Shown here: piece by piece, positions 8,695 to 16,924 of the stretch
How the letters are laid out: each line of letters opens with the position of its first letter
Position numbering within the stretch: the first letter of the stretch is position 1
Assembly (NCBI GenBank): GCA_018609755.1
Contig: JAHENZ010000150.1
Coordinates: 1 to 64,000, forward strand
Length of the DNA stretch: 64,000 bases
Source of the DNA: Salinivenus sp.
GTDB taxonomy: Bacteria; Bacteroidota; Rhodothermia; Rhodothermales; Salinibacteraceae
Reading direction: 5' to 3'
Program-made: the position numbers and the translations under genes
Notes under the pieces: model-generated
What the model was told of the DNA's origin: nothing
Database searches by the model: none
Seen by the model: only the letters and a program-made list of their open reading frames with translations

Positions 8695-9951
8695 ATGAAG
8701 GCCCGCCGCATCCGTCACTCCTTTCTCTCCTTGATTGTTGTTTTCGGCCTATTTGCCCTTGCGACGGCACAGGGCCAATCTCGACCGCTATCTGAGCAGT
8801 CCGAGATCTCACTGATTACCATTCTGCCGGGAGACCCCGTTTACACCTTTGCCGGACACAGCGCCTTCCGCATCCAGGACCCTGCTCAGGACCTGGACCG
8901 CCTGTACAACTACGGCACCTTCAATTTCGGCGACCCGCTGTTCATCCCAAAGTTTACTTACGGATACCTGCGGTACCATCTGAGCGTGACCCCGTACGAA
9001 CCGATGCTCCGCTTTTACAAGCAGCAGGGACGCCCGGTCATCGAGCAGCGCCTCAACCTCACCCAGTCGCAGCGGACCGCCGTATACCGGTTTCTCCAGG
9101 AGAATGCCCGTCCCGAGAATCGATACTATCAATACGATTTCTTCTTTGACAACTGCTCGACCCGACTCCGAGACGTCTTAAAAGACACGCTCGGACCCGC
9201 GGTCGACTTCTCGGGCGCCTCCCCTCCCAACCGATCCTTCCGGGAACTGCTAGATCCATACGTGGCCTCGCGCCCGCTCTTGGACCTTGGATTCGACATC
9301 GGCCTAGGCCTCCCCGCCGACCGAATGGCGACGGCGCAGGAAGCGATGTTTCTCCCGGAGCACCTGATGCGAGGCTTCGAAGCTGCCACGCTTGGTTCCG
9401 GATCCGACTCGCGCCCGCTCGTGGCGCACACCGACACGGTGCAGTGGATTTCGAGCTACGACGGGATGGCTCCGGTGTGGGACTGGCCCACGTGGTTGAG
9501 CGTGGGCTTCCTCATCGGCACGCTGGGATGGACCGCCCGGCAGGCGGCGACCCAGACGTTGCCCAATCGATGGGGGGATGCCATCCTACTCGTGGGGGTC
9601 GGATTCGCCGGTCTAACGATCTGCTATCTCTGGTTCATCTCCACCTACGGGGTAACCGACAACAATTTAAACCTACTCTGGGCATGGCCCACCCACCTCA
9701 TCGCCGGCTCCTTGTTGCTTCGTCGCCCGTCCAGCCACGGCCTACGCCTCTACTTACTCGCCACGGCCGGAGGAGCCGCACTGTTCGCCCTCGGCTGGCC
9801 AGTCTGGCCCCAAAACTTGCACACCGCCGTCCTTCCTCTCACTCTCGCCGTGGGCCTTCGGGCGGGCTGGTGGGGACTCCTCCTTTCCAGAACCTCCGCG
9901 GGGATGCTTTCGTCCCTCCATTCCAGTGTCCTAAACGAATCCAGCGCATGA
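8695..9951 (+). CDS. DUF4105 (Lnb N-terminal periplasmic-type) membrane protein
   Basis: A 418-residue envelope protein. The ATG at 8695 begins a clean signal peptide that ends near A-L-A-T-A-Q-G. The frame is open further upstream, but that part is antisense to nth. The N-terminal periplasmic domain has the DUF4105 pattern: D-P-V-Y-T-F-A-G-H-S-A-F-R-I, then Y-N-Y-G-T-F-N-F, then Y-D-F-F-F-D-N-C-S-T-R with the conserved His and Cys that suggest a papain-like fold. About five membrane segments fill the C-terminal third (from about residue 265). Its biochemical role is not established. Confidence 0.85.
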   Translation: MKARRIRHSFLSLIVVFGLFALATAQGQSRPLSEQSEISLITILPGDPVYTFAGHSAFRIQDPAQDLDRLYNYGTFNFGDPLFIPKFTYGYLRYHLSVTPYEPMLRFYKQQGRPVIEQRLNLTQSQRTAVYRFLQENARPENRYYQYDFFFDNCSTRLRDVLKDTLGPAVDFSGASPPNRSFRELLDPYVASRPLLDLGFDIGLGLPADRMATAQEAMFLPEHLMRGFEAATLGSGSDSRPLVAHTDTVQWISSYDGMAPVWDWPTWLSVGFLIGTLGWTARQAATQTLPNRWGDAILLVGVGFAGLTICYLWFISTYGVTDNNLNLLWAWPTHLIAGSLLLRRPSSHGLRLYLLATAGGAALFALGWPVWPQNLHTAVLPLTLAVGLRAGWWGLLLSRTSAGMLSSLHSSVLNESSA

Positions 9952-9956
9952 AAAAA

Positions 9957-9988
9957 CCCCGCTATGAGGAACGAGACTCACAGCGGGG
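9957..9988 (-). terminator. Intrinsic terminator, minus strand
   Basis: CCCCGCT (9957-9963) pairs with AGCGGGG (9982-9988), with inner TGAG/CTCA pairing. On the minus strand it is followed directly by six T residues (9951-9956). It should end transcripts of the pseudokinase gene, whose stop codon is about 270 nt upstream on that strand, giving a long 3' UTR. Confidence 0.75.
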
Positions 9989-10017
9989 CAAACGTCAGAC
10001 GTTTGTTCTATTCTTCG
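9989..10017 (+). terminator. Intrinsic terminator, plus strand
   Basis: A perfect hairpin, CAAACGT (9989-9995), loop CAG, ACGTTTG (9999-10005), is followed by TTCTATTCTTC on the plus strand. It lies 38 bp after the DUF4105 stop codon and probably ends that transcript. Confidence 0.65.
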
Positions 10018-10019
10018 TT

Positions 10020-10138
10020 CTAGTGGTCAGGTGTTAGGTACCGAATTGGACACGTCGATCCGAATGATGCTTCAGTGGCCTGAATACAAGCCGTCGATCT
10101 ACGCTCGACTCGACATGGAAAATTTGTCGCACCACTAG
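10020..10138. repeat. Structured repeat unit 1, closed by CTAGTGGT/ACCACTAG
   Basis: Ends are an 8-bp inverted repeat (10020-10027 and 10131-10138). Just inside the right end is a 19-nt hairpin (10111-10129). The last 36 bp align with unit 2 at about 75% identity. It is transcribed as part of the pseudokinase 3' UTR if the terminator at 9957-9988 is used. Confidence 0.55.
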
Positions 10139-10264
10139 TGCTCAATCAAGCTGAAGATGTCGAGTGTCGAATTGCAATCTTTCTCTGAAAGTTATTGTCT
10201 GACACGAACCTACGGTTCGATGGGCAACGCTCAACCCGACACGGAGAACGTGACGCAGCACTAG
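10135..10264. repeat. Structured repeat unit 2, closed by CTAGTGCT/AGCACTAG
   Basis: Shares the central ACTAG with unit 1. The 8-bp closing arms (10135-10142 and 10257-10264) differ from unit 1 by one base on each side, and the change is compensatory. It has the equivalent 19-nt hairpin (10237-10255) one base from the closing arm, plus an internal CGAACC-TAC-GGTTCG hairpin (10205-10219). Its right end overlaps the pseudokinase stop codon. Confidence 0.55.
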
Positions 10265-12678
10265 TTCTGGAGCTGGAACTGGATCCAGACGGTCTTCCGG
10301 GCGGGCACAGCCTCGCCGTTGTACTTGCCCGGTGTAAACTCTGCGTCCCTCACAACCTCAAGGGCCTCGTTGTCGAGGGCCTCTCCCAGCCCGCGAACAA
10401 TCTTCGCACTCCGGACCGTCCCGTCGGGATTCACCACCGCCTGAACGTAGACCCGTCCTTCAAGCCCTTGGTCACGCGCTTCCTGCGGATAGGACGCCTC
10501 TTGAGTCAGGCTCGCTAGGCCGCCCTTCACTTGAGGTTCTTGATCGACGCGCTTATAAACCCCATCTTCGTCGATGATTTCCTTACGCTTTTTCTCCTGC
10601 TCCTGCATCTCCTGCTGCGCAAGGCGCATTTCCTCGAGCTCGCGGTTCGCCTGTTCAATCCGGCCTTTCACGTAGTCGTCGTCGTTCCGGATCTCAAGTG
10701 CCTTCTTGTAGCTCGCGATGGCCTCCTGGAAACTCCCCGCATCGTAGAGAGAATCTCCCTGCGCCCGGTACGTCTCATACTGGGCCGTCTGCTGCTGTTT
10801 TACCTGCATGAGGCTGTCAGCCTCCGCGAGGGCCTCCTCAACCTGAGGACCGTCGGGGTTGACTTCCGCCGCCTTCTGGAAATCCGACTTCGCCTCACTG
10901 TACTCCTGCGCCCGGAGGTGCTGTTGTCCTTCGTTAAAGAACTGCTGGAACCGCTGCTGACGCTCCTGCTCCTCAATCTGCTGTTGCAAGTCAGAAACGG
11001 CCTGCTTCAACTGCGAATTGCCGGAATCGTACTCCAGCGCCTGCTGATACTGTTCGAGGGCCGCCCGTAGATTCCCTTGCTCCAACTGCCGATCCCCCTT
11101 GTTCTGGAAGAACTCGGCCAGTTGTTGGATACTCACGTTGCCCCCGTCGCCCCCACCGCCGGCCTGTCGCTTGGCGATCGTTTTTTGACGAGCCTCGATG
11201 GCCGAAATCTGCTCTTGTGCTGCTTCCCCTTCAGGGTTGGCGTCTTGGGCGGAGTAGAACGCCCCCATTGCCCGTGAATACTGACTAGAGGCTTCCCCGA
11301 GGGCTCCGGCCTGGAAAAGGGAGTCCGCCTCCGCCTTTAGAGTATTGCCTCGGGTGAGAAACTTCTGATACCGCTCTGAGCTGCTCTGCTGCTGAATCTG
11401 TTCGAGCTTCTCCAGGCGCTGTTGGACGTACTCGTCGTCATTCCTGATTTCGAGAGCCTGGTTGTACAAAAACTCGGCAGTTTCGTAATTCTGGTTTTCA
11501 AAGAGCGAATCAGCCCGGCGGCGATACTCCTCATAGGAGCCACTATCAGCGCTCGACGCCCCGCCCGAACTCATCATAAACCACATCCCTCCTCCCAACA
11601 CCAGAACCAGCACCGGGATGCCGATCATAAGGGCCGTCTTATTATCCGACGACCCGCTTCGGGTACCACTTCCACTCCGGGCGGGCCGATCTCCCTCTGC
11701 GCGGGTCGAAAGGACCTCGACTTCGTCGTCGTCTTCGAAGTCTTCTTCCCCCGTCTCCGGCTCCACCGGAATAATGGAATACGAGGCCTCGTCCTCTTCG
11801 TACCGGGTGGACGATTCCTTCAGGGCATTGATGAGCGCATCGATCGACTGGAGCCGCTGCGAGGGATCGACCGCCAGCGCGTCCACGAGGGCCTCCCGCA
11901 CGCCGGGCGCCGAGAACACGTCTGCGTCCTGTACAAGATCGGTTAGGGGATCATCCCCCTCCAATCGGTCGGTAGACTCCGGCAAGCTTTCGCCGGTCAC
12001 CATCTGGCAGATGGTTGCCGCGGCGGAGTATACGTCCGTCCACGGCCCCTGCTGTCCCCGCGGGGTGTACTGCTCCACTGGACTCGTCCCAGACTGGACC
12101 AGCTCCGACATCTTGCTGGTTTCCCGGGCCAACTGAAAGAACGCCCCGCGAAAGCCTGTCAGCAGTACGTCCCCGCCCTCCAGTAACCGAATCGTGCGCG
12201 GAGACACCCCTGCGTGATAGAGCCCATTCTCGTGCGCCAGGTGAAGGGCCTCCAGAATGGGCATCATGATCGTGAGCGCCGCCTTCTCCGACAACTGCCC
12301 CTTGTCTTCGAGTCCCTTCGCGAGAGACATGCTGGGCGGATGCGGACGAACCCGGTAGTACGTCCCGTTCGCCTCGAACGTATCGTAAGACTCCGGAAGG
12401 GCCTCGTGGTCCAGTCCAGCAAGGACCTCCGATTCCTTCCGAAAATATTCGAGGCCGGAGTCGAAGAGGTCAGCTTCCTCCTCCCCCCCCTTCATTTCCA
12501 CCGAGGTTTTCTCCTCCTCGCGACGGGCAAGATGGGCCGGGAAGTACTCGCGGATGATGTACTCCTCATCCGAGTCGACATCCTGCCCCAAGTAGGTGAT
12601 GTCGAAGGGACCCGGATCCCCAAGCGAGCGCTTGACGGTGTACCGCTGATTGAGAACGGTGAGCGGAGCCAGTTCCAT
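10261..12678 (-). CDS. Pseudokinase-TPR-TonB C-terminal domain fusion protein
   Basis: An 805-residue single-pass membrane protein. Residues 13-290 follow the Hanks kinase fold, but every catalytic motif is lost. The VAIK lysine is Arg43 (Y-I-I-R-E-Y-F-P), the HRD loop reads H-A-G (155-157) with Gly for the catalytic Asp, and DFG reads G-F-R (175-177). An acidic linker leads to a membrane helix at 348-368. TPR-like, Gln/Glu-rich coiled repeats span about 380-700, and a TonB C-terminal domain ends the protein (about 715-805, including Y-P-Q-E-A-R-D-Q-G-L-E-G-R-V). It probably acts as a non-catalytic scaffold or receptor spanning the inner membrane into the periplasm; that role is inferred. It has a hairpin leader and a structured 3' UTR. 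Confidence 0.9.
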   Translation of the reverse strand: MELAPLTVLNQRYTVKRSLGDPGPFDITYLGQDVDSDEEYIIREYFPAHLARREEEKTSVEMKGGEEEADLFDSGLEYFRKESEVLAGLDHEALPESYDTFEANGTYYRVRPHPPSMSLAKGLEDKGQLSEKAALTIMMPILEALHLAHENGLYHAGVSPRTIRLLEGGDVLLTGFRGAFFQLARETSKMSELVQSGTSPVEQYTPRGQQGPWTDVYSAAATICQMVTGESLPESTDRLEGDDPLTDLVQDADVFSAPGVREALVDALAVDPSQRLQSIDALINALKESSTRYEEDEASYSIIPVEPETGEEDFEDDDEVEVLSTRAEGDRPARSGSGTRSGSSDNKTALMIGIPVLVLVLGGGMWFMMSSGGASSADSGSYEEYRRRADSLFENQNYETAEFLYNQALEIRNDDEYVQQRLEKLEQIQQQSSSERYQKFLTRGNTLKAEADSLFQAGALGEASSQYSRAMGAFYSAQDANPEGEAAQEQISAIEARQKTIAKRQAGGGGDGGNVSIQQLAEFFQNKGDRQLEQGNLRAALEQYQQALEYDSGNSQLKQAVSDLQQQIEEQERQQRFQQFFNEGQQHLRAQEYSEAKSDFQKAAEVNPDGPQVEEALAEADSLMQVKQQQTAQYETYRAQGDSLYDAGSFQEAIASYKKALEIRNDDDYVKGRIEQANRELEEMRLAQQEMQEQEKKRKEIIDEDGVYKRVDQEPQVKGGLASLTQEASYPQEARDQGLEGRVYVQAVVNPDGTVRSAKIVRGLGEALDNEALEVVRDAEFTPGKYNGEAVPARKTVWIQFQLQN

Positions 12679-12740
12679 AACGGGCGTTCCTGACGTTAAT
12701 GATCGATGGCGTCGGTCCTGTGGATCAGTCCAGTTGCAAA

Positions 12741-12758
12741 AAACGGATCATTCCGTTT
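12741..12758 (-). terminator. Terminator-like hairpin in the pseudokinase leader
   Basis: AAACGGA (12741-12747) pairs with TCCGTTT (12752-12758) around a 4-nt loop. On the minus strand the stem ends in TTT and continues TTTGC. It sits 62 nt before the pseudokinase ATG, so it is either an attenuator or the end of an upstream minus-strand transcript. Confidence 0.55.
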
Positions 12759-12790
12759 CTGATGCGCACAACGGGACGTACATTCCCCAC

Positions 12791-12798
12791 CAAAAGTA
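12791..12798 (-). promoter_or_regulatory. Possible Bacteroidota -7 element (TACTTTTG)
   Basis: An exact match to TAnnTTTG on the minus strand, 113 nt before the pseudokinase start and just upstream of the hairpin at 12741-12758. I do not see a matching -33 TTTG at the usual distance, so the call is weak. Confidence 0.25.
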
Positions 12799-12995
12799 TG
12801 CCTCCCCTTAATAGAGCCGATAGGAGCCTAGCGATAAAGGCATTGTGTGTAAAAACGGAATGTCCTGGGGCCTGTTTCTCAGATACTTCACACCCTTCAT
12901 ACGGTTTCGTGCTCGTTCGGCGAGCGGGGACGACCTGAAGGCTTCCCTGTAGCGTACTGCGTCCGTACGTCGGCTTACATACCATACAAACAAAA

Positions 12996-13022
12996 GGCCT
13001 CAGGAAACGACATCCTGAGGCC
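12996..13022 (-). terminator. Intrinsic terminator of the tRNA unit
   Basis: A perfect 10-bp stem, GGCCTCAGGA (12996-13005) and TCCTGAGGCC (13013-13022), with a 7-nt loop. On the minus strand it is followed by TTTTGTTTGT. It lies 7 bp beyond the 3' end of tRNA-Glu. Confidence 0.85.
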
Positions 13023-13028
13023 AAAGAG

Positions 13029-13103
13029 TACCGCGTACGGGATTTGAACCCGTGTTACCGGCGTGAAAAGCCGGCGTCCTAGACCAGGCTAGACGAACGC
13101 GGC
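13029..13103 (-). tRNA. tRNA-Glu (TTC)
   Basis: Read on the minus strand, the 75-nt cloverleaf has acceptor GCCGCGT/ACGCGGT, an anticodon stem CCGGC/GCCGG with loop TTTTCAC (anticodon TTC), and the T-arm GTTCAAATC. CCA is not encoded. It is 16 bp downstream of tRNA-His. Confidence 0.95.
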
Positions 13104-13119
13104 ACATTCTCAAATGTGG

Positions 13120-13194
13120 GGTGAGCGGTGGGATTTGAACCCACGGCCTCCAGGACCACAACCTGGCGCTCTAACCGACTGAGCTACGCCCACC
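13120..13194 (-). tRNA. tRNA-His (GTG)
   Basis: Minus-strand cloverleaf with acceptor GTGGGCG/CGCTCAC and an encoded extra 5' G opposite discriminator C73, the tRNA-His identity pair. The anticodon stem CCAGG/CCTGG encloses TTGTGGT (anticodon GTG). CCA is not encoded. It is probably co-transcribed with tRNA-Glu. Confidence 0.96.
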
Positions 13195-13310
13195 ATGTCA
13201 CGTTCTACTACATCCTATCCGACGAGAATCCTAGGCGATACGTTTCATGATTACAATGAGGGTCCCCATCAGAAGCCGTGAACTTTCCGTGGACCGCCGG
13301 AAATTTCTTC

Positions 13311-13775
13311 TCAGAGACGATCCATGACGTTCGCCATCTCGATCGCGGTCTTGGCGGCATCGCTGCCTTTATTCCCTGCTTTCGTTCCTGCCCGCTCGAT
13401 TGCCTGCTCGATGGTATCGGTCGTAATCACCCCGAAAATGACCGGCACCTCGGTATCGAGTGCGGCCTGCATGGTCCCACTCGACACTCCGGAGCACACG
13501 TAGTCGAAGTGATCCGTTGCGCCCCGAATGACCGCGCCTACACAGATGACGGCGTCATAGTCCCCAGAGCGAGCACACTTTTGCGCCACGACGGGAATTT
13601 CGAGGGAGCCGGGCACATGCACCACCGTGACCTCGTCGAGGTCGGCCCCGTGCCGGTCCAGCGCGTCGAGCGCCCCGTCGAGCATCGACTCCGTAATAAA
13701 CTCGTTGAACCGACCAACGACAATAGCAAAGCGATGGCCGTCGGCGACGAGGTCTCCTTCAACGTGAGTGGGCAT
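13311..13775 (-). CDS. ribH: 6,7-dimethyl-8-ribityllumazine synthase
   Basis: A 154-residue lumazine synthase for the penultimate step of riboflavin synthesis. Family motifs are the aromatic site in [19 protein letters not shown], the phosphate-binding [13 protein letters not shown], and [12 protein letters not shown] near the end. The ATG at 13775 gives the normal length; a longer frame would overlap the upstream PHP gene. It follows that gene by 38 bp on the same strand, with the two tRNA genes downstream. Confidence 0.96.
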   Translation of the reverse strand: MPTHVEGDLVADGHRFAIVVGRFNEFITESMLDGALDALDRHGADLDEVTVVHVPGSLEIPVVAQKCARSGDYDAVICVGAVIRGATDHFDYVCSGVSSGTMQAALDTEVPVIFGVITTDTIEQAIERAGTKAGNKGSDAAKTAIEMANVMDRL

Positions 13776-13813
13776 GACAACCTGGGATTGGGACGAGAAA
13801 AAAGCGAAATCTG

Positions 13814-14656
13814 TTACGCAGTGGCGGCCTGGAATCGTTCCCACGCCTCCACACTCATCCCGACCGCGCCGAGGGTAGGTCCATCGCCCTCCCGGTGCCC
13901 GTGATAGTCGGATCCTCCCGTTTCGGAGAGGCCGTATCCGCGAGCCAGGCGCTGGTAATATCGCTGGAGGGACGCATCGTGTGAAGGGTGCCAGATCTCG
14001 ATTCCGTCCAGCCCTTCGTCTACCATACGGCGGATCTGTGTGCCGGGCGTCCAGTGTCCCGGATGCGCGAGGACGGCGACTCCCCCCGCCCCGTGAATCA
14101 CGTCCAGGGCGTCGCCGACCGGAACCTCGGGTTTGGGAACGTAAGCGGGCTTCCCATTGCCAAGATATTTCTCAAACGCGCCGTCCATCGTGTCGACCTG
14201 TCCCGCCTCCACCAGCACGGCGGCGACGTGCGGTCGCCCCACAGCGGTGGTCGCAGTGATCTTCTCGTGAAGCCCCCGATCATCCACCTCCACTCCCTGC
14301 TCCCGGAGTCGATCCATCATCGCCCACGCCCGATCTTCGCGGGCGGCCTGCATGTCTCGCAGGTACGCTTGCAATCCATCGTCCGTAGCGTCAATGCCGT
14401 ATGCCAGTACGTGTACTTCCGCCCCTTCGATCGTAGCACTCATTTCAATGCCAGGAACGAAAACGAGGCCTTCGTCCTCCGCCGCTGCGCGCGCCTCGTC
14501 CAGACCGCGTACCGTGTCGTGGTCCGTAACGGCCAGCACCTGAAGTCCACGTTCGGCAGCCGCCGCTACGAGCTCTCGGGGAGAAAGACGGCCGTCGGAA
14601 CGGGACGTGTGGGTGTGAAGGTCGGCATAGACCGTCCGTTCGGCGGGACTCGGCAT
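13814..14656 (-). CDS. PHP-domain phosphoesterase (YciV/RNase AM-like)
   Basis: A 280-residue PHP-fold metal-dependent phosphoesterase. Motif I is [11 protein letters not shown], motif II is V-T-D-H-D-T-V-R-G, and the third metal site includes P-G-I-E-M-S-A. Later metal ligands lie in V-L-A-H-P-G-H and G-G-S-D-Y-H-G-H. Relatives (E. coli RNase AM/YciV) trim 5' ends of RNA or remove phosphate from 3',5'-nucleoside bisphosphates; which activity applies here is not known. It lies upstream of ribH on the same strand and diverges from the HIT gene with a 112-bp gap. Confidence 0.88.
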   Translation of the reverse strand: MPSPAERTVYADLHTHTSRSDGRLSPRELVAAAAERGLQVLAVTDHDTVRGLDEARAAAEDEGLVFVPGIEMSATIEGAEVHVLAYGIDATDDGLQAYLRDMQAAREDRAWAMMDRLREQGVEVDDRGLHEKITATTAVGRPHVAAVLVEAGQVDTMDGAFEKYLGNGKPAYVPKPEVPVGDALDVIHGAGGVAVLAHPGHWTPGTQIRRMVDEGLDGIEIWHPSHDASLQRYYQRLARGYGLSETGGSDYHGHREGDGPTLGAVGMSVEAWERFQAATA

Positions 14657-14768
14657 GGGGTTTTTGGATACTTCGTGGAGTAGGTTGAACTGCGGCCGTT
14701 AACTGTAGTATTCTTTCCACCCGGCAGAATCGGGAGCGCATTCTTTGTGACAACTCCCCTTTCTCCCG

Positions 14769-15287
14769 ATGGATCGCATGTGGAGCCCGTGGCGGGCTGA
14801 GTACGTCTCCGACGCAGCCCACCGAACACCCGACGAGGGAGAATCTGTGTTTACGACCCTCCTCAACGAGGACAATGACGTTGAGAATCTGATTCTGTGG
14901 CGGGGCGAGCACGTCTTCGTCATCATGAATCTCTATCCGTACAACAATGGCCACCTCCTCATTGTCCCGTATCGTCAGGTCGACGCGTACCACGCGCTTA
15001 CCTCGGACGAACAGAAAGCGATTGCGACGACCATCGATCGGTGCATCGGATGGCTCCGCGAAGCGTTCTCGCCGCAGGGCTTCAACGTGGGAATGAATCT
15101 CGGGGCCGCGGCGGGCGCCGGCATTCCGGAGCACCTCCACATGCACGTCGTGCCCCGCTGGAACGGCGACACGAACTTTATGACCACGACGGCAGAGACG
15201 CGAGTGCTGCCCGAGGACCTGTCCTCCACCTACCAAAAACTGCGGGCCGTCATCGAGGACCCCGCCGCTTCGGCCGATTCCCCGTAA
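14769..15287 (+). CDS. HIT family hydrolase/phosphorylase (Ap4A phosphorylase-like)
   Basis: A 172-residue histidine-triad protein. It opens with R-M-W-S-P-W-R-A-E-Y-V, which marks the Ap4A phosphorylase-like HIT branch rather than the short HinT type. The catalytic triad is E-H-L-H-M-H-V-V-P-R-W (His122, His124, His126). It probably cleaves dinucleoside polyphosphates in the cytosol. The DUF72 gene follows 13 bp downstream, and the two likely share a transcript. Confidence 0.93.
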   Translation: MDRMWSPWRAEYVSDAAHRTPDEGESVFTTLLNEDNDVENLILWRGEHVFVIMNLYPYNNGHLLIVPYRQVDAYHALTSDEQKAIATTIDRCIGWLREAFSPQGFNVGMNLGAAAGAGIPEHLHMHVVPRWNGDTNFMTTTAETRVLPEDLSSTYQKLRAVIEDPAASADSP

Positions 15288-15300
15288 CCTTCCGCTTCCC

Positions 15301-16371
15301 ATGCCCTCCGCTCCTACTAATCGGACGCTCCAGGACCGGCGCTCGGCCGTCGACCGCTACGACTTCCACGGCCTCCACCCGAACGTTCGCTTCGGCACCG
15401 CAAGCGACCGCTACGCCGGATGGATGGGCCAAATCTACCCCGAAGACGTGTACGCCGACCAAGTGTCTTCCCGAAAGCGGACCCTGCAGGGCCAATCGTT
15501 CGAGGAGCGGCAGGTCCCGGTGGCGTCCGTCCGGGAGTACTTCAAGCACTTCGGGGTGTTGGAGCTCGACTTTACGTTCTACCGCCCGTTACTGGAAGAG
15601 GACGAGCCGTCGTCCAACTACTTCGTACTGTCGAAGTACCTCGATAACGCACCGGACGACGCGTCGTTTTTGCTGAAGGCCCCCCAAAAATTCTTTGCCC
15701 GCTCGCTACGCCGGAAAGGATCGTTCGTCGACAATCCTGATTTTCTGGACGCAGAGGGCTACGTCGAAACCTTTCACGAGCCCGCCGTCGAACTCATGGG
15801 CGACCGACTCGACGGCATCATTTTCCAGCAGGAGTACCAACGGGTGGCGGACAGCCCGAGCCCAGAAGAAAATGTGGAGCAGCTCGACGATTTCTTCTCG
15901 GCCCTCCCGAACGACGCTCAGTTTCACGTCGAGCTCCGGTCCGAACACCTGCTGTCGTCCGGCTACTTCGACTGGCTCGACGAACGGGGACTGGGATACG
16001 TTTTCAGCCACTGGACCTGGCTCCCCGCCATCCGCGAGCAGTGGAGTCGATGCGGCGAACGCTTCACGGCGGCAAACGATCAGGTCGTCACGCGCCTCCT
16101 CACGCCCCGCAACGTGAAGTACGCCGACGCCTACGCGAAGGCCTACCCATTCGACGCTCCCGAGCCCGAAATCAGCGAGACGGAGCAGGCGCATGACATG
16201 GTGCTTGACGTAACGGCCCTCGCGTACCGGGCCGAGGCCGAAAATGCACTGCTGAACGTCGTGGCCAACAACCGCGCCTGGGGCAATGCGCCGGATCTTG
16301 CCCGCACCATCGCGCACCGAATTCTAGACGAGGAGGAGCGCCGGTCGGGCGCCAGCGGAGATGAGGGGTAG
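15301..16371 (+). CDS. DUF72 family TIM-barrel protein
   Basis: A 356-residue DUF72 (YecE-like) protein. It shows the early R-F-G-T-A-S-D-R-Y-A-G-W motif, the long-range F-K-H-F-G-V-L-E-L-D-F-T-F-Y segment, L-L-K-A-P-Q-K-F, and V-E-L-R-S-E-H late in the barrel. The biochemical function of DUF72 is unknown; the fold resembles sugar-phosphate TIM barrels. It is translationally close to the upstream HIT gene (13-bp gap) and converges with ruvX. Confidence 0.88.
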   Translation: MPSAPTNRTLQDRRSAVDRYDFHGLHPNVRFGTASDRYAGWMGQIYPEDVYADQVSSRKRTLQGQSFEERQVPVASVREYFKHFGVLELDFTFYRPLLEEDEPSSNYFVLSKYLDNAPDDASFLLKAPQKFFARSLRRKGSFVDNPDFLDAEGYVETFHEPAVELMGDRLDGIIFQQEYQRVADSPSPEENVEQLDDFFSALPNDAQFHVELRSEHLLSSGYFDWLDERGLGYVFSHWTWLPAIREQWSRCGERFTAANDQVVTRLLTPRNVKYADAYAKAYPFDAPEPEISETEQAHDMVLDVTALAYRAEAENALLNVVANNRAWGNAPDLARTIAHRILDEEERRSGASGDEG

Positions 16372-16468
16372 CGTGGGTGCTCCCTGCTCTACCGTGAGCC
16401 CTTACGCCCCCATCCTCCCCCAACGGCAGAAAAACAGCACGGTCGAGCCGGTGCAGGCCGAGGAGAAA

Positions 16469-16897
16469 TCACAGCGAGTCGAGGTAGCCTTGGAGGATGA
16501 CGGCAGCGGCAGCTGCGTCCACACGGCCCTTGTCGTAGCGGCCCGGCTGCGATACCCCCGCCCTGCGCAGCAGATCCTTTGCCATTTCCGACGTGTACCG
16601 CTCGTCTTCCCGCACCACGTCCGCCGCTCCGATGACGTCTTTGATGCGCTCCACGTAGGCCTGCACCATGTCGGTCGCGTCGCCCGCCTCCCCGTCTTCG
16701 GTCAGGGGCCAGCCCACGACCACCGTCTCAATCCCTTCGTCCTGCGCGAGCGAGCGCAGCACCTCTAGCGCCTCATCGGGAGCATAGGTCCCCTCGGTCT
16801 GCGCGAAGTGTCGGAGTGGATCGGCTACGGCGACGCCCACGCGTTTCGTGCCTACGTCCACACCAACGATCCGAGACGGACGGTCCAGAACACTCAC
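16469..16897 (-). CDS. ruvX: Holliday junction resolvase-like RuvX/YqgF
   Basis: A 142-residue RNase H-fold protein with the family start R-I-V-G-V-D-V-G-T-K-R-V-G-V-A. It has the central V-V-V-G-W-P-L-T-E-D-G and the C-terminal acidic residues in V-R-E-D-E-R-Y-T-S and G-R-V-D-A-A-A-A. It is involved in pre-16S rRNA 5' processing and possibly Holliday junction resolution. It starts at a GTG, 27 bp after the HU gene, so relA/spoT-HU-ruvX form a likely operon. Confidence 0.94.
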   Translation of the reverse strand: MSVLDRPSRIVGVDVGTKRVGVAVADPLRHFAQTEGTYAPDEALEVLRSLAQDEGIETVVVGWPLTEDGEAGDATDMVQAYVERIKDVIGAADVVREDERYTSEMAKDLLRRAGVSQPGRYDKGRVDAAAAAVILQGYLDSL

Positions 16898-16924
16898 CAG
16901 CGCTCTCCTCCGTTTGGGTTCAAT

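Larger units (their letters stand above)
12679..13028. other. Intergenic region between the pseudokinase gene and tRNA-Glu
   Basis: A 350-bp gap. It holds the tRNA terminator (12996-13022), a possible -7 element (12791-12798) and the leader hairpin (12741-12758). Short ORFs on both strands have no recognisable domain and look random. A small minus-strand RNA ending at 12741 is possible but unproven. Confidence 0.4.

Noticed and set aside
9957-10017. A single bidirectional terminator
   Set aside because: Two separate hairpins with T tracts on opposite strands explain the sequence better.
10261-12678. Calling this protein an active Ser/Thr kinase
   Set aside because: Catalytic Lys, HRD Asp and DFG Asp are all replaced.
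12699-13024. Short ORFs on both strands beside the tRNA genes
   Set aside because: No homology-like features; overlaps terminators and leader signals.
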